Source: Arachidicoccus sp. BS20
Lineage (GTDB): Bacteria > Bacteroidota > Bacteroidia > Chitinophagales > Chitinophagaceae
Assembly (NCBI RefSeq): GCF_001659705.1
Contig: NZ_CP015971.1
Location: forward strand, 2,297,029 to 2,361,028
Direction: 5' to 3'
Length of the DNA: 64,000 nt
Shown: one piece after another, positions 29,660-38,729 of the stretch
Layout of the letters: every line of letters starts with the position of its first letter
Position numbering within the stretch: the first letter of the stretch is position 1
The notes under the pieces: generated by a model
What the model saw: the letters and a program-made list of their open reading frames with translations, nothing else
Database searches by the model: none
Told to the model about the DNA's origin: nothing
Position numbers and translations under genes: made by a program

Positions 29660-31044
29660 TGTATCGCCTCCAACTCGATTTCATGTGTTACCGGTTTGTT
29701 GATGGCATATATTTTATCTACAAGCTGATTCATTTGATTTTGCCATATCTCACGAACATTTTTATAGTGACCCGCAACAAAAGCATTAAGGTTTCCACGA
29801 ACAAAAGGATTGGTTTTAGCGCCTTCGCTTACGGTATCCAAAGCTGCTATGTCATCGTGGAATAGCATTCCTTTGTCTTGCAAGAAAGAATATTCCACCC
29901 ACAAATAATCCCGGAATTTTCTCTCTATTTCCCAGCGTTCTTCATTCAGTTCCATCACTTCTAATGCCTGCTGATATTCGGGCGTATTTTTTTGTTCCGC
30001 AAGATTTATTCCTTTAGCAAGCGCATCTGCAGGCCATTCTCCTATTTTCTGCCCGTCTATTTTTAAAACATAATTTGCTTCCGGGAGATTATTAACAGCT
30101 AACAGCTCATTGTCAAATTCTTTCATAAACGGAATAACAGACAATGCTGCCGAAGCCGGTTTTGTTTCATCCCAGCCGCGCACAATTGTATCAACAGGAA
30201 ATGGCAATGATTTAGCGAGATAACTGAATTTTAAAGCTTTGGGGGAAACGTTCAACTGAGATATGGTGCAATTTTCCTCTTTGCTTATTTTTCCCGCTTT
30301 TGCGTCAATGTTAATATTTGCAACATCTTTACCGGCAAGCCCTTGTTTTTTTAAAATCAGAGAAGCCATTACCAGATGCCCGTCTTCATCGGGATGTATT
30401 CTGCCGGAGCCTTCCAGCGTGAAAGAAGAATCTCGTTTTTGTTCTCTTTCATTGATTGCGGTCATCGGGCGGTTAAGGTCGATAAAGCCCCAATGATTTT
30501 GTTCGGCAGATGCTTGCTGAAAGCTGTCAATCCGCAGCATTGCTTTATTTTTCCCGGGGAAATTCTGGCTTTTCAGTTTTGCAGTTTCATCGAACGGCGG
30601 CGAAGACATAATCACTTTTTTCGCCTGCGTATAATTTTGGAAACGCTTTTCTATTTTCTTATAATCTTCATAAGACTTTGCGACTTTTTTTGCAGCCTGT
30701 TCCACAGAATCAGGCTGTAAATATTCATAATAACCTGCATCGTTCATACCGAAAGTAAGAAAAATAACAGTAGGCTTTTTCGTGAAAACATCGCTGTCCA
30801 GCCGGTTATACATTTGCCCTGCCACATCGCCGCCGATACCGCAATTAAATACCTGGATTTTCCTGTCAGGGAAATGTGTCATATAATACAACCACACATA
30901 AGAATGATAATGACCTCCATGCGTGATGCTGTTGCCTACAAAAGCAACCCTGTCTCCCGTTTTAAACTGTGGTATATCCTGTGCATTTGCCGATAAGCAA
31001 CATAATGCCGACAGGAAGCTTAGCGAAATAAAAAACCTTTTCAT
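29656..31044 (-). CDS. SGNH/GDSL hydrolase (probable carbohydrate esterase)
   Basis: This 462-residue secreted hydrolase has a signal peptide ending LSANAQ. All SGNH blocks are present: block I GNSITHGG with Ser39, block II GIGGD at 69-73, block III GMND at 99-102, and block V HPDEDGH near residue 218. The C-terminal ~200 residues form an additional domain ending with a helical segment. Such enzymes deacylate glycans (acetyl or other esters), which fits its place in the glycosidase operon. It is 15 bp downstream of the alpha/beta esterase and overlaps the GH38-like start by 4 bp (ATGA), so the two are translationally coupled. Confidence 0.87.
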   Translation of the reverse strand: MKRFFISLSFLSALCCLSANAQDIPQFKTGDRVAFVGNSITHGGHYHSYVWLYYMTHFPDRKIQVFNCGIGGDVAGQMYNRLDSDVFTKKPTVIFLTFGMNDAGYYEYLQPDSVEQAAKKVAKSYEDYKKIEKRFQNYTQAKKVIMSSPPFDETAKLKSQNFPGKNKAMLRIDSFQQASAEQNHWGFIDLNRPMTAINEREQKRDSSFTLEGSGRIHPDEDGHLVMASLILKKQGLAGKDVANINIDAKAGKISKEENCTISQLNVSPKALKFSYLAKSLPFPVDTIVRGWDETKPASAALSVIPFMKEFDNELLAVNNLPEANYVLKIDGQKIGEWPADALAKGINLAEQKNTPEYQQALEVMELNEERWEIERKFRDYLWVEYSFLQDKGMLFHDDIAALDTVSEGAKTNPFVRGNLNAFVAGHYKNVREIWQNQMNQLVDKIYAINKPVTHEIELEAIQ

Positions 31045-31059
31045 TTGTGTATTTTAAAT

Positions 31060-31881
31060 TTATTTATTTAAAAAGAAATTGTGCATAAAAAGAAGTTCAT
31101 ACTGAACCGAATTTGCCCAGTATTCCCATGTGTGCGCGCCGGGACGGGTAATAAAATCGTGGTCAATTTTATCATACAACAATTTGTTGTGCAACGCTAA
31201 ATTCTGCTGATATAAAAAATCATCGGAACCGCAGTCAATAATCAGCTTTAAAGAATCATTCGTCAGCAAAGGAATTAAACCGATTACGCTATGATTAACC
31301 CATCTTTCCGGAAATTCGGCATACGAACCTAAAAGCTTTGAAATGCCAAACGAGCTTGCCAACCCTGTAATATCTACCGCTCCGCTCATGCTGCCAGCCG
31401 CGCCGTATTCATCCTGATGTTTGAAAGCAAGAAATAACGCGCCGTGTCCGCCCATACTCAATCCTAAAATTACTCTTCCTTTTCTGTTATTAATAGTGGA
31501 AAAATGGCTATCCGTCCATTGCACTAATTCTTTAGATACAAATGTTTCATACTGACTGCTTTTATCCACAGGGCTATCAAAATACCAGCCGGCAAATCCC
31601 CCGTCCGGGCAAACGATAATGAAATTATACTCATCGGCATACGTTTTTATGGCCGGGACTTTTGTAACCCAATCAGCATAGCTGCCCGAAAATCCATGCA
31701 ATAGGTAAACGACCGGAAGCGGCTTTTTTCGGTCATAACTGTCAGGTAATATAACCACAGATTTTATATTTCGTTCCATGGCAGCGCTGTAAACGGAAAC
31801 GGTATCTACCGTCGCGGCTTTTGATGAATATTGAATAATAAGTAAGAAAAAGAAGAGAAGAATTGTTTTTGTTTGTTTCAT
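31060..31881 (-). CDS. Secreted alpha/beta-hydrolase esterase (esterase D/CE1-like)
   Basis: This 273-residue protein has a signal peptide ending SSKAA. The alpha/beta-hydrolase core shows LPVVYLLHGFSGSYADW (about 55-71), the nucleophile elbow GLSMGG with Ser142, DCGSDDF with Asp220 as acid, and GAHTWEYW with His250. The fold matches the S-formylglutathione hydrolase/feruloyl-esterase type family used as carbohydrate esterases. It is the first gene of the degradative operon running down to 19968, with 225 bp upstream that should hold the operon promoter. Together with the SGNH enzyme it suggests that the target glycan is acylated. Confidence 0.87.
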   Translation of the reverse strand: MKQTKTILLFFFLLIIQYSSKAATVDTVSVYSAAMERNIKSVVILPDSYDRKKPLPVVYLLHGFSGSYADWVTKVPAIKTYADEYNFIIVCPDGGFAGWYFDSPVDKSSQYETFVSKELVQWTDSHFSTINNRKGRVILGLSMGGHGALFLAFKHQDEYGAAGSMSGAVDITGLASSFGISKLLGSYAEFPERWVNHSVIGLIPLLTNDSLKLIIDCGSDDFLYQQNLALHNKLLYDKIDHDFITRPGAHTWEYWANSVQYELLFMHNFFLNK

Positions 31882-32106
31882 TTACGAGAATTGTTTTTCA
31901 TCAATAATTCAGGACTTTCCCTTTTTAAGAAACATAACAGGACAAAAACCTCTATATCAATAAGATTATTAACAAATAAACTTATTATGATATATAAACA
32001 GCGCCGGTATGATGCGTTTACACTTATTTGAGAAAATGATTTGCAGGCTAATTAATTTTTAAAATGCTGCTTCATGCTCTTTAGTTACGAGCAGAATGAA
32101 ATCCGA

Positions 32107-33150
32107 CTATAAAGAATTTCTCAATTTGCAACTGAACGGAATGGCAGACTGAATTACCGTTTTATCCATAATAATCTGAGCTGCGCTTTGTCCCATCATC
32201 TTAAAATCTGTAGAGATGGTTGTGATGCCATTAAGAAGAATTTTTTTTATTGGCGTTTCATTGTAAGATATAACGCCTACATCTTTACCTATTCCTTTTT
32301 CATTCTCCATTATTTTTTCCAATAACACAACGAGGTCATCTTCCATTAAAGAAATATATACAGTTCCATCCCGGACAATCTCGTTTTTTATATTTTCTAT
32401 AATTCCGTGATTAAAGCAATGCTCAATACAGAAATCGTTAAACCCTTCCAATATTTCTTTTGGATGATAAGCATAATCGGGAAAGATAATCTTCAGTGTA
32501 TGGTATTTTTGAAGACGCTCACTAATACTATCCAATGCATTATAAATATCATTCTTGAAATCTTCGAAAACCATGCTGCACTTATCGGATAATGAGGGTA
32601 TTGCTTTATCCAAAAGAATCAATTTTCCCGGTGGAATTAATTGCAACACTTTCGCAAATGCAGACTCTTCCTGTGTCAGGTGTGGAATGATTACATAATG
32701 CGTGTAATTATCAATACTTTTTTCTATCAGATTTTTGAATAAATGAAAGTCATTATTATAGATATAAAAGTCAATAATGGCGGAGGCGCCTAAGCTCGCT
32801 ACAAAAGAATCATAAATAATTTTTTTATGCGCACTCAGTTTATTAAATAAGAGAAATACTTTGTGAAACTGCAAGGAGTCTGCGTTTCTGATAAAAAATC
32901 CTTTTCCCGGAACCGTACCCAAAATGCCTATATTCTTGAGATAATTAAAGGATTTAACTACTGTGTCGCGGGATATTTCGAACTGCGTGCTGAAATTATT
33001 CAGCGAAGGCAACTGGTCGCTATCCTGTAATTTGCCGTCGGTAATAGCTTTTATAATAGAGTTGGCTAATTGCAAATATTTAGGAGTTACCGAATACTCG
33101 TCTATTTCGATATGTTTAAAAAAATAGTCCATACATATTTTACTCTCCAC
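32107..33150 (-). CDS. GntR-family regulator with LacI-like sensor domain (probable rhamnose regulator)
   Basis: This 347-residue transcription factor has an N-terminal GntR winged helix at about residues 20-82 (YLQLANSIIKAITDGKL, LPSLNNFSTQFEISRDTVVKSF, GKGFFI). The remaining ~260 residues resemble a periplasmic-binding-protein fold as in LacI sensors (VGVISYNETPIKKILLNGITTISTDFKMMGQSAAQII near the C-terminus). The ATG at 33132 (MDYFFKHIE) is a good alternative start. It is the last gene of the L-rhamnose cluster, 54 bp after the kinase. The inferred role is a rhamnose- or rhamnulose-responsive regulator of the cluster and perhaps of the adjacent glycosidase operon. No operator could be confirmed. 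Confidence 0.85.
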   Translation of the reverse strand: MESKICMDYFFKHIEIDEYSVTPKYLQLANSIIKAITDGKLQDSDQLPSLNNFSTQFEISRDTVVKSFNYLKNIGILGTVPGKGFFIRNADSLQFHKVFLLFNKLSAHKKIIYDSFVASLGASAIIDFYIYNNDFHLFKNLIEKSIDNYTHYVIIPHLTQEESAFAKVLQLIPPGKLILLDKAIPSLSDKCSMVFEDFKNDIYNALDSISERLQKYHTLKIIFPDYAYHPKEILEGFNDFCIEHCFNHGIIENIKNEIVRDGTVYISLMEDDLVVLLEKIMENEKGIGKDVGVISYNETPIKKILLNGITTISTDFKMMGQSAAQIIMDKTVIQSAIPFSCKLRNSL

Positions 33151-33204
33151 GTTTCTTTTTAAAAAAGAATTATTATCGTGATAGCGCAGACAAATTTATT
33201 TTTT

Positions 33205-34566
33205 TCAACGATGCATTTCATTTAACGCAGAATAATATTTCAAATCGATAATATCATTTGGCAATGGATGCTTGTTCCAATGTTGATGAATAGCCATCGC
33301 CGTTCCCAAAGCCGTTGCCTGCGCCATCGACGCAGCATACACTTCAATTTCGGAAAAAGATAATGCCAGCAAATTCATATAAATATTGTTCTTGCCGAAA
33401 CCGCCATCTACGAAAATTTTCGTAGTAATGCCTTTTTGCAATACATGGTTTGTTGAGATACATTGTTGCGCCGTAATATCCATCATCAGCTGATGATAAG
33501 CTTCTTCCACATTTTCAAATTCATTCAAATCTCTTTGTTCAAAAGAAATATTTTCTTTGTGTTTTGCTTTTAATTTTTCTACAATCTCTACATCAAAAAT
33601 CATATTCCTGCAAACGGAGATATTGGTATGAAAATGTTCGGCGATGCGGCGCATTTGCTGTTCGTGTTCATAGCCTGCAAACAAGCGCGAAGCCTTGACA
33701 GGATTGCCTTTGAAGCTGAGATAGCAAAGACAATTATTGCTCACTTCATCCTGCGTCAAAGGCGCGTGGTTAAAGGGGTTCAGGCTGATGCACCAAGTTC
33801 CTGTCGATAGTAAAATAAAAGGTTCTTTAAAATTGATGAGATAAGGAATGAGCGCAGCGGAACTATCGTGCAAGCCAACGCCCACCAAATAATCGCGCCC
33901 CATAAAACAACTTTTGCTCACTTCATCCGAAGGAAAAACGGGAGCAAGTTTTTTATCTAAATTTTCTTTTCTTACCCAATCGTGATAATCATTTTTTTCA
34001 AAATTCCACAAGTGCGTATGACAACCGATGCTCGTAATATCGGAATAAAATTTTCCCGTAATGAGCGAACTCATAAACTGCGGCAAATGCAAAGCGTATT
34101 TTATTTTCTCATACAATTCAGGTTGCTCATATTTGATGCGATACAATTGCAAACCCGAATTTAAACTGCCCGAACATGGCGATGCAGTTGTCAAAGACAA
34201 TGCTTCGCAACCGCCATATTTACTGTAAAATTCTTCCTGTAATTTTCCGGGAAAAGGTTTGAGATAATTATACAACGGCGCAAGAGGTTTGCCGTTTTCA
34301 TCCACATATACAAGGCTGGCGCCGTAAGTCGTGAAGTTGATGGCGCGAATGTCAAAACGCGCATCGCGCAACACTTCGTTGAGCGATTCAAACACCGAAA
34401 GCCGCAGACTGTCTATGTTTTCGCAGGCAAAGCCGTCTTCATCGCTTGTTTCGAGAAAGCGCGCAGATTTCTCGTAAACAATGCGATAATGTTCATCAAA
34501 CAGGAAAATTTTTTTATTGGTTTTTCCTACATCAAAGATGGCTATGACAGGAATTTTGTTCATCAT
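33205..34566 (-). CDS. rhaB: L-rhamnulokinase-like FGGY sugar kinase
   Basis: This 453-residue FGGY-family kinase presumably phosphorylates L-rhamnulose to L-rhamnulose 1-phosphate with ATP. The N-terminal phosphate-binding motif is IAIFDVGKTNKKIFLFDE (about 7-24). GVGLHDSSAALIPYL (about 228-242) corresponds to the conserved G-x-HD-S motif with the catalytic aspartate, and ILLSTGTWCISLNP (about 252-265) and KIFVDGGFGKNNIY (about 385) complete the nucleotide site. Substrate is inferred from context, since it abuts the isomerase with no intervening base (stop TAA, then ATGATG) in a full rhamnose pathway. A fuculokinase-like substrate is less likely. Confidence 0.85.
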   Translation of the reverse strand: MMNKIPVIAIFDVGKTNKKIFLFDEHYRIVYEKSARFLETSDEDGFACENIDSLRLSVFESLNEVLRDARFDIRAINFTTYGASLVYVDENGKPLAPLYNYLKPFPGKLQEEFYSKYGGCEALSLTTASPCSGSLNSGLQLYRIKYEQPELYEKIKYALHLPQFMSSLITGKFYSDITSIGCHTHLWNFEKNDYHDWVRKENLDKKLAPVFPSDEVSKSCFMGRDYLVGVGLHDSSAALIPYLINFKEPFILLSTGTWCISLNPFNHAPLTQDEVSNNCLCYLSFKGNPVKASRLFAGYEHEQQMRRIAEHFHTNISVCRNMIFDVEIVEKLKAKHKENISFEQRDLNEFENVEEAYHQLMMDITAQQCISTNHVLQKGITTKIFVDGGFGKNNIYMNLLALSFSEIEVYAASMAQATALGTAMAIHQHWNKHPLPNDIIDLKYYSALNEMHR

Positions 34567-35841
34567 TTAAAGCCCCGTAGTTTGTGCGTTTTCGCCTCTT
34601 TCTTTAATTAATTGCTCTCTTACTTTCAACTCACGATACAATGCAATCGGCTGCAAAGCCCCGCCGTTTCTCAATCTTGCTTCGGCAACCAACGGGCGCA
34701 CATCGGTGCGAAAAGCATTTTGTAAAATATTCTGTGCTTGCGTTACATCATTATTTTGTTGTGCATCGTTCAAAGAATTTTTATCAACCAACAACGCCTG
34801 CGCATAAGCCAACATGATTGCTTCAACGCTTTGCAGCAAATCTTCCAGCGGGTCTTTCACATTATGCGAAGCATCAATCATCCAAGCCAAATCGCTTGTG
34901 TGGTTCATGCCGCGCGCATCCATGCCTTCGACCAATTCTTTAAAAATTAAAAAGAGTTGGTAGGGCTTGATGCTGCCTGTGGTTAAATCGTCATCGCCGT
35001 ATTTTGAATCGTTGAAATGAAAGCCGCCGAGTTTTTTTTCATTTAATAATAAAGCAACAATTTGTTCAATATTGGCATTGGGCAAATGATGTCCCAAATC
35101 GACCAACGTATATGCTTTGTCGCCCAATTTGCTTGCATACAAATAGGATTGTCCCCAATCGCCCACCGTCATGGAATAAAAATTCGGCTCGAATGCTTTG
35201 TACTCGACAAAGACTTTCCAGTCGCTTGGCAATGCTTCATAAATTTCCTGCAAACTCTCCAAAGTATTTTCAAATGCTTTGCGGAAATTCAGTTGTCCGG
35301 GAAAGCAAGAACCGTCTGCAAGCCACACTGTGAGCGCGTTTGAGCCGAGTTTAACGCCGTGTTTGATAACTTCGATATTGTGTTCAATAGCTTGCTTGCG
35401 CACGGCTTTATCCACGTGTTGTAACGAACCAAACTTATAACTTAGTTTTTGGTTTGGCTGGTCTTGAAACGTATTGGAATTTACCGCATCGAACTTCAAA
35501 TCATTTTCTTTTGCAAGTTCTTTTATTGCATGGTAATCCTGCGGAATATCCCAGGGAATGTGTAAAGAAATGGCGCCGTTGTTTTTGGTTAATGCTTGCA
35601 ACAAGCCAACGTCTTCAATTTTTTCTTCCAACGTACGCGGCGCGCCGCCGAAATGAAAACGCCCGAAGCGTGTGCCGCCTGCGCCCAAAGCCCAACTCGG
35701 AATACCGATTTGAAAGGCTTGCAGCTTTTGAATAATTTCCTCAACATTCGGAACAGAAGACGATGTATAATCAAATTGCTTTTGGTGTTTGGATAACAAA
35801 CTTTCGTTAAAGGATTCGATTTGTTGTTTGTCTATGTGCAT
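34567..35841 (-). CDS. rhaI: L-rhamnose isomerase (RhaI type, TIM barrel)
   Basis: This 424-residue cytoplasmic sugar isomerase converts L-rhamnose to L-rhamnulose. It belongs to the RhaI-type family rather than the E. coli RhaA type. Metal-site blocks are visible: VDLGHHLPNANIEQI (about 259-273), GGFHFNDSKYGDDDLTTGSIKP (about 285-306) and MIDASHNVKDPLEDL (about 335-349), which match the metal-binding residues of that family. It is 10 bp downstream of the mutarotase and its stop is immediately followed by the kinase start, so the three genes are tightly coupled. Confidence 0.9.
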   Translation of the reverse strand: MHIDKQQIESFNESLLSKHQKQFDYTSSSVPNVEEIIQKLQAFQIGIPSWALGAGGTRFGRFHFGGAPRTLEEKIEDVGLLQALTKNNGAISLHIPWDIPQDYHAIKELAKENDLKFDAVNSNTFQDQPNQKLSYKFGSLQHVDKAVRKQAIEHNIEVIKHGVKLGSNALTVWLADGSCFPGQLNFRKAFENTLESLQEIYEALPSDWKVFVEYKAFEPNFYSMTVGDWGQSYLYASKLGDKAYTLVDLGHHLPNANIEQIVALLLNEKKLGGFHFNDSKYGDDDLTTGSIKPYQLFLIFKELVEGMDARGMNHTSDLAWMIDASHNVKDPLEDLLQSVEAIMLAYAQALLVDKNSLNDAQQNNDVTQAQNILQNAFRTDVRPLVAEARLRNGGALQPIALYRELKVREQLIKERGENAQTTGL

Positions 35842-35851
35842 TATTTTTTTA

Positions 35852-36166
35852 TTAAGGTAAATAAAATATTTCTTTCAACGGAATGCTTACGGGCGAATTA
35901 TCTTCATTTGTCGGCATAATGCCTTTCATGTATGCCCACCATTTTTTCATCACAGGATGATTGGGCAAATCATTAAATTTCGCCTCGTTACTTAGTGATA
36001 ATATTCCGAATAAATCGTTTGTGGTTTCATCTAAAAAAATTGAATAATCGCTCACACAATGCTCCTTTAATAAGTCTTTCAGTTCAGCCCAAATTTCATC
36101 ATGCCGTTTTTTGTATTCAGCTTCAAACCCTTTGTACAACTGCATTTTGAAAGCGATTCTTTTCAT
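35852..36166 (-). CDS. rhaM: L-rhamnose mutarotase
   Basis: This 104-residue protein matches the usual RhaM length (about 104). It interconverts the alpha and beta anomers of L-rhamnose so the isomerase can use both. It shows FKMQLYKGFEAEYKKRHDEIW, where His22 matches the catalytic histidine of the family, then DYSIFLDETTNDLFGILS and the C-terminal VMKKWWAYMKGIMPT. It is 10 bp upstream of rhaI. A 333-bp gap with a structured repeat separates it from the upstream aldolase/dehydrogenase gene, so it may have its own promoter. Confidence 0.92.
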   Translation of the reverse strand: MKRIAFKMQLYKGFEAEYKKRHDEIWAELKDLLKEHCVSDYSIFLDETTNDLFGILSLSNEAKFNDLPNHPVMKKWWAYMKGIMPTNEDNSPVSIPLKEIFYLP

Positions 36167-36207
36167 TATTTTGTTTTAATCACAACCACTGACAACGCGG
36201 ACGAAAC

Positions 36208-36277
36208 AGAATGTTCTATCTTTTAAAATTAAGACTCTGTTTAAGTTAATTGTAAAAAACTAAATAAAGAACATTCT
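36208..36277. promoter_or_regulatory. Pair of AGAAYRTTCT sites upstream of rhaM (candidate operators)
   Basis: AGAATGTTCT at 36208-36217 and its exact reverse complement AGAACATTCT at 36268-36277 form a 10-bp inverted repeat. Each copy is itself a palindrome of the form AGAA-NN-TTCT. Centre-to-centre spacing is 60 bp, close to six helical turns. They lie 42-111 bp upstream of the rhaM start, where a repressor or activator such as the GntR-family protein could bind. The spacing and position are seen in the sequence; operator function is inference. Confidence 0.3.
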
Positions 36278-36278
36278 C

Positions 36279-36395
36279 TGTTCCATGGGAACATCTGGTT
36301 GGTAGCCGGTTCAAAATGATGATTCAGGCGTTCCGAAGGAACGCTTGATGAGCACGAAATCTATTCTCTACCAAGCAAATGTTCCTTACGGAACA
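36279..36395. repeat. Structured palindromic repeat element with three GTTCC/GGAAC hairpins
   Basis: A 117-bp element holds three perfect hairpins with GTTCC/GGAAC cores: 36279-36293 (6-bp arms, 3-nt loop), 36328-36344 (7-bp arms, 3-nt loop, extendable to 11 bp at 36324-36348 with one G-T pair) and 36380-36395 (6-bp arms, 4-nt loop). In addition TTGGTAG (36299-36305) pairs with CTACCAA (36368-36374), closing a larger stem around the central hairpin. The fold is therefore a branched structure with flanking hairpins, resembling REP/BIME-like interspersed elements of Bacteroidota. No second copy was noticed in the window. It could act as an mRNA-stabilising element between rhaEW and rhaM. Confidence 0.6.
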
Positions 36396-36499
36396 AAATG
36401 CAGCCTCAAATATGCTCATTACAAAAATTAAATTTATTAACTTAATAGGCTCTTAACAAATCCATCAATCCTTCTAATCTTTCCAAATCATGGTTCAGA

Positions 36500-38620
36500 C
36501 TATCGCACAAATCCACTCGCCACGCCACCGTCCACATTCAAAATATTTCCGGTAGATTTATTCAGCAATCCGCCGACAAAAGCGAAGCAGGCGTTTGCAA
36601 TATCTTCCGGCAAAATCACTTCATTCAAAATGGTACGCTTCGCATAAAACGCAGGCAATTCTTCCACCGAAATTCCGTATGCTTTTGCGCGACCTTCCGC
36701 CCAGCCGCCAGCCCAAATATTGCTGTCGCTGATGACTGCATCGGGGTTCACTGTGTTCACTCTTATTTTATCGCCGCCGAGTTCTGCCGCGAGCAGTCTT
36801 GTGAGATGCGCCTGTGCGGCTTTTGCGCTGCCGTAACCGGAATTGTTCGGACCGGCAACAATGGAATTTTTGGAAACAATATTGATAATGTCGCCGCCCA
36901 AATCTTGCTTACGCAAAATATTAACCGCCGCTTTGGAAACAAGAAACTGACCTTTTACCAAAATATTGTAGAGCCTGTCCCATTCTTCAATCGTGTGCTC
37001 CGCGATGGCTTTTGAAATGCTGATGCCCGCGTTGTTTACAACAATATCCACGCCGCCGAAAGCAAGCGCCGTTGCGGCAAAGGCTTTTTCAATATTATCA
37101 TAATCTGTAACATTTAATATTGTTGATGCCACAACGTCTTTGCCGAATTGTTTTTTAAATTCATCCACAGCGCTGTTCAATCTTTCTTCGTTAATATCAT
37201 TTAAAATAACACAAGCGCCTTCTTCCGCAAACTTTTTGGCAATGGCTTTACCTATGCCGCCGGCGCTGCCTGTAACCAAAGCAATTTTTCCGCTTAATGA
37301 TTTTGGTTTCGGCATACGTTGCAACTTCGCTTCTTCCAGCAACCAGTATTCAATGTCGAATGCTTCTTGTCTTGGCAAGGAAGTGTATTCGCTCACAGCT
37401 TCCGCGCCTTTCATTACGTTGATGGCGTTGATATAAAATTCTGCCGCCACTCTTGCCGTTTGTTTATTCTTTGAAAAAGTAAACATACCCACGCCGGGAT
37501 ATAAAATCACCACAGGATTTGCATCACGTATCGCAGGACTGTTCGGATGCTTGCAGGTTTCATAATATTCCGTGTACATTTTTCTGTACGCTTCAAACAA
37601 AGGCTGCAATTTTTCTTTGAGATTTTTCACATCGCTTAAATCTTCATTTGGCGCAAGATTCAACACCAACGGAGAAATTTTTGTACGCAAAAAATGGTCG
37701 GGGCAACTTGTTCCTAACGGAGCTAATCTGTCCAAATCATTTGAATTAATAAATTCCAAAACTCTGTAATCATCCATAAAATGACCGAGCATTTTTGTTT
37801 TGGAAGAACAAAAGCCGCGCAGCATGGGAGCCAATGCTGCCGCTTGTTTCAGCCTTTCTTCTTTGGGTAATGATTGAATTTTTTGTCCGCCGAAAACAGG
37901 TTTGTCTTTACCGATATGTTGTTCCAGATATTCCGCGCAGGTTTCGATAACTTCCAATGTGTTGAGATAACTTTCATATGCCGTGTCGCCCCAGGTAAAC
38001 AATCCATGCGAACCCAACATAATACCGCGAATGCCGGGATTTTCATCCAGACATTGTTTCATTTTTAATCCTAAATCAAAACCCGGGCGCTGCCATTCTA
38101 CCCAACCTATTTTTCCTTTAAATAATTCCTGCGTAATGTGTTTACCATCTTTTGCAGCAGCGATGGCAATCGCCGCATCGGGATGCAAATGGTCAATATG
38201 TTTGAAAGGCAAAAAACCATGCAAAGGCGTATCGATGCTCGGCGCTTTGCTCGCCAAATCGTAAATGCAATGGTTGAATAAAGCAACCATTTCGTCTTCA
38301 TGTTCAATGCCGCGGTATACATTTTTCAGACTTCTTAATCTATCAACATACAACGCTGCAAGCCCACTTCTTTTCATCGTTCCCAAATCGCCGCCGCTGC
38401 CTTTTACCCACATTACTTCAACTTCATTTCCTGTGAGCGGGTCTTTTGCAGACACTTTGCAAGAGGTGTTGCCGCCGCCGTAATTGGTCAATCTTAAATC
38501 TGCGCCCAGCAAATTGGAACGATAGACCAGCAATGCTACTTCATCGCCGGCGAGCTTCGCAGCTTCCGCTTCGTCCCATAAATAACTTACGTGCTTAAAT
38601 TGTGTTTTTTGTACTGACAT
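36500..38620 (-). CDS. Bifunctional rhamnulose-1-phosphate aldolase / short-chain dehydrogenase
   Basis: This 706-residue two-domain enzyme, called RhaEW in Bacteroidota annotation, splits L-rhamnulose 1-phosphate into dihydroxyacetone phosphate and L-lactaldehyde. It then oxidises or reduces the lactaldehyde. The N-terminal class II aldolase/adducin domain (about 1-430) shows LTNYGGGNTSCK (about 41-52), HGFLPFKHIDHLHPDAAIAIAAAKDG with metal-binding histidines (about 127-152) and GSHGLFTWGDTAYESY. The C-terminal SDR domain (about 442-706) has the NAD motif TGSAGGIG at 450-457, NNAGIS near 529 and the catalytic Tyr596/Lys600 (YGSAK). It lies between rhaT and rhaM. Confidence 0.92.
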   Translation of the reverse strand: MSVQKTQFKHVSYLWDEAEAAKLAGDEVALLVYRSNLLGADLRLTNYGGGNTSCKVSAKDPLTGNEVEVMWVKGSGGDLGTMKRSGLAALYVDRLRSLKNVYRGIEHEDEMVALFNHCIYDLASKAPSIDTPLHGFLPFKHIDHLHPDAAIAIAAAKDGKHITQELFKGKIGWVEWQRPGFDLGLKMKQCLDENPGIRGIMLGSHGLFTWGDTAYESYLNTLEVIETCAEYLEQHIGKDKPVFGGQKIQSLPKEERLKQAAALAPMLRGFCSSKTKMLGHFMDDYRVLEFINSNDLDRLAPLGTSCPDHFLRTKISPLVLNLAPNEDLSDVKNLKEKLQPLFEAYRKMYTEYYETCKHPNSPAIRDANPVVILYPGVGMFTFSKNKQTARVAAEFYINAINVMKGAEAVSEYTSLPRQEAFDIEYWLLEEAKLQRMPKPKSLSGKIALVTGSAGGIGKAIAKKFAEEGACVILNDINEERLNSAVDEFKKQFGKDVVASTILNVTDYDNIEKAFAATALAFGGVDIVVNNAGISISKAIAEHTIEEWDRLYNILVKGQFLVSKAAVNILRKQDLGGDIINIVSKNSIVAGPNNSGYGSAKAAQAHLTRLLAAELGGDKIRVNTVNPDAVISDSNIWAGGWAEGRAKAYGISVEELPAFYAKRTILNEVILPEDIANACFAFVGGLLNKSTGNILNVDGGVASGFVR

Positions 38621-38729
38621 ATTTTTCTTTTAAATAGTTTGTGTTATTATACAACAACATAGAAACATAGAATTTATAAGTAGAAGAAAGATGGTTGAAG
38701 TTCGTTTGATATTGTGATAAATAGAAAAC

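Larger units (their letters stand above)
36167..36499. other. Intergenic gap between rhaEW and rhaM
   Basis: This is 333 bp without a gene. From the rhaM side it holds an AT-rich stretch with two copies of the 10-mer AGAAYRTTCT centred exactly 60 bp apart (36208-36217 and 36268-36277). Next comes the structured three-hairpin repeat at 36279-36395, then AT-rich sequence to the rhaEW stop. No start codon with a recognisable product was found. The rhaM-side half is a plausible promoter region, although no perfect TAnnTTTG box is present (TAGTTTTT is one base off). Confidence 0.6.

Noticed and set aside
36307-36320. GGTTCAAAAT resembling a tRNA T-arm
   Set aside because: No acceptor or anticodon stem can be built around it; it belongs to the hairpin repeat.
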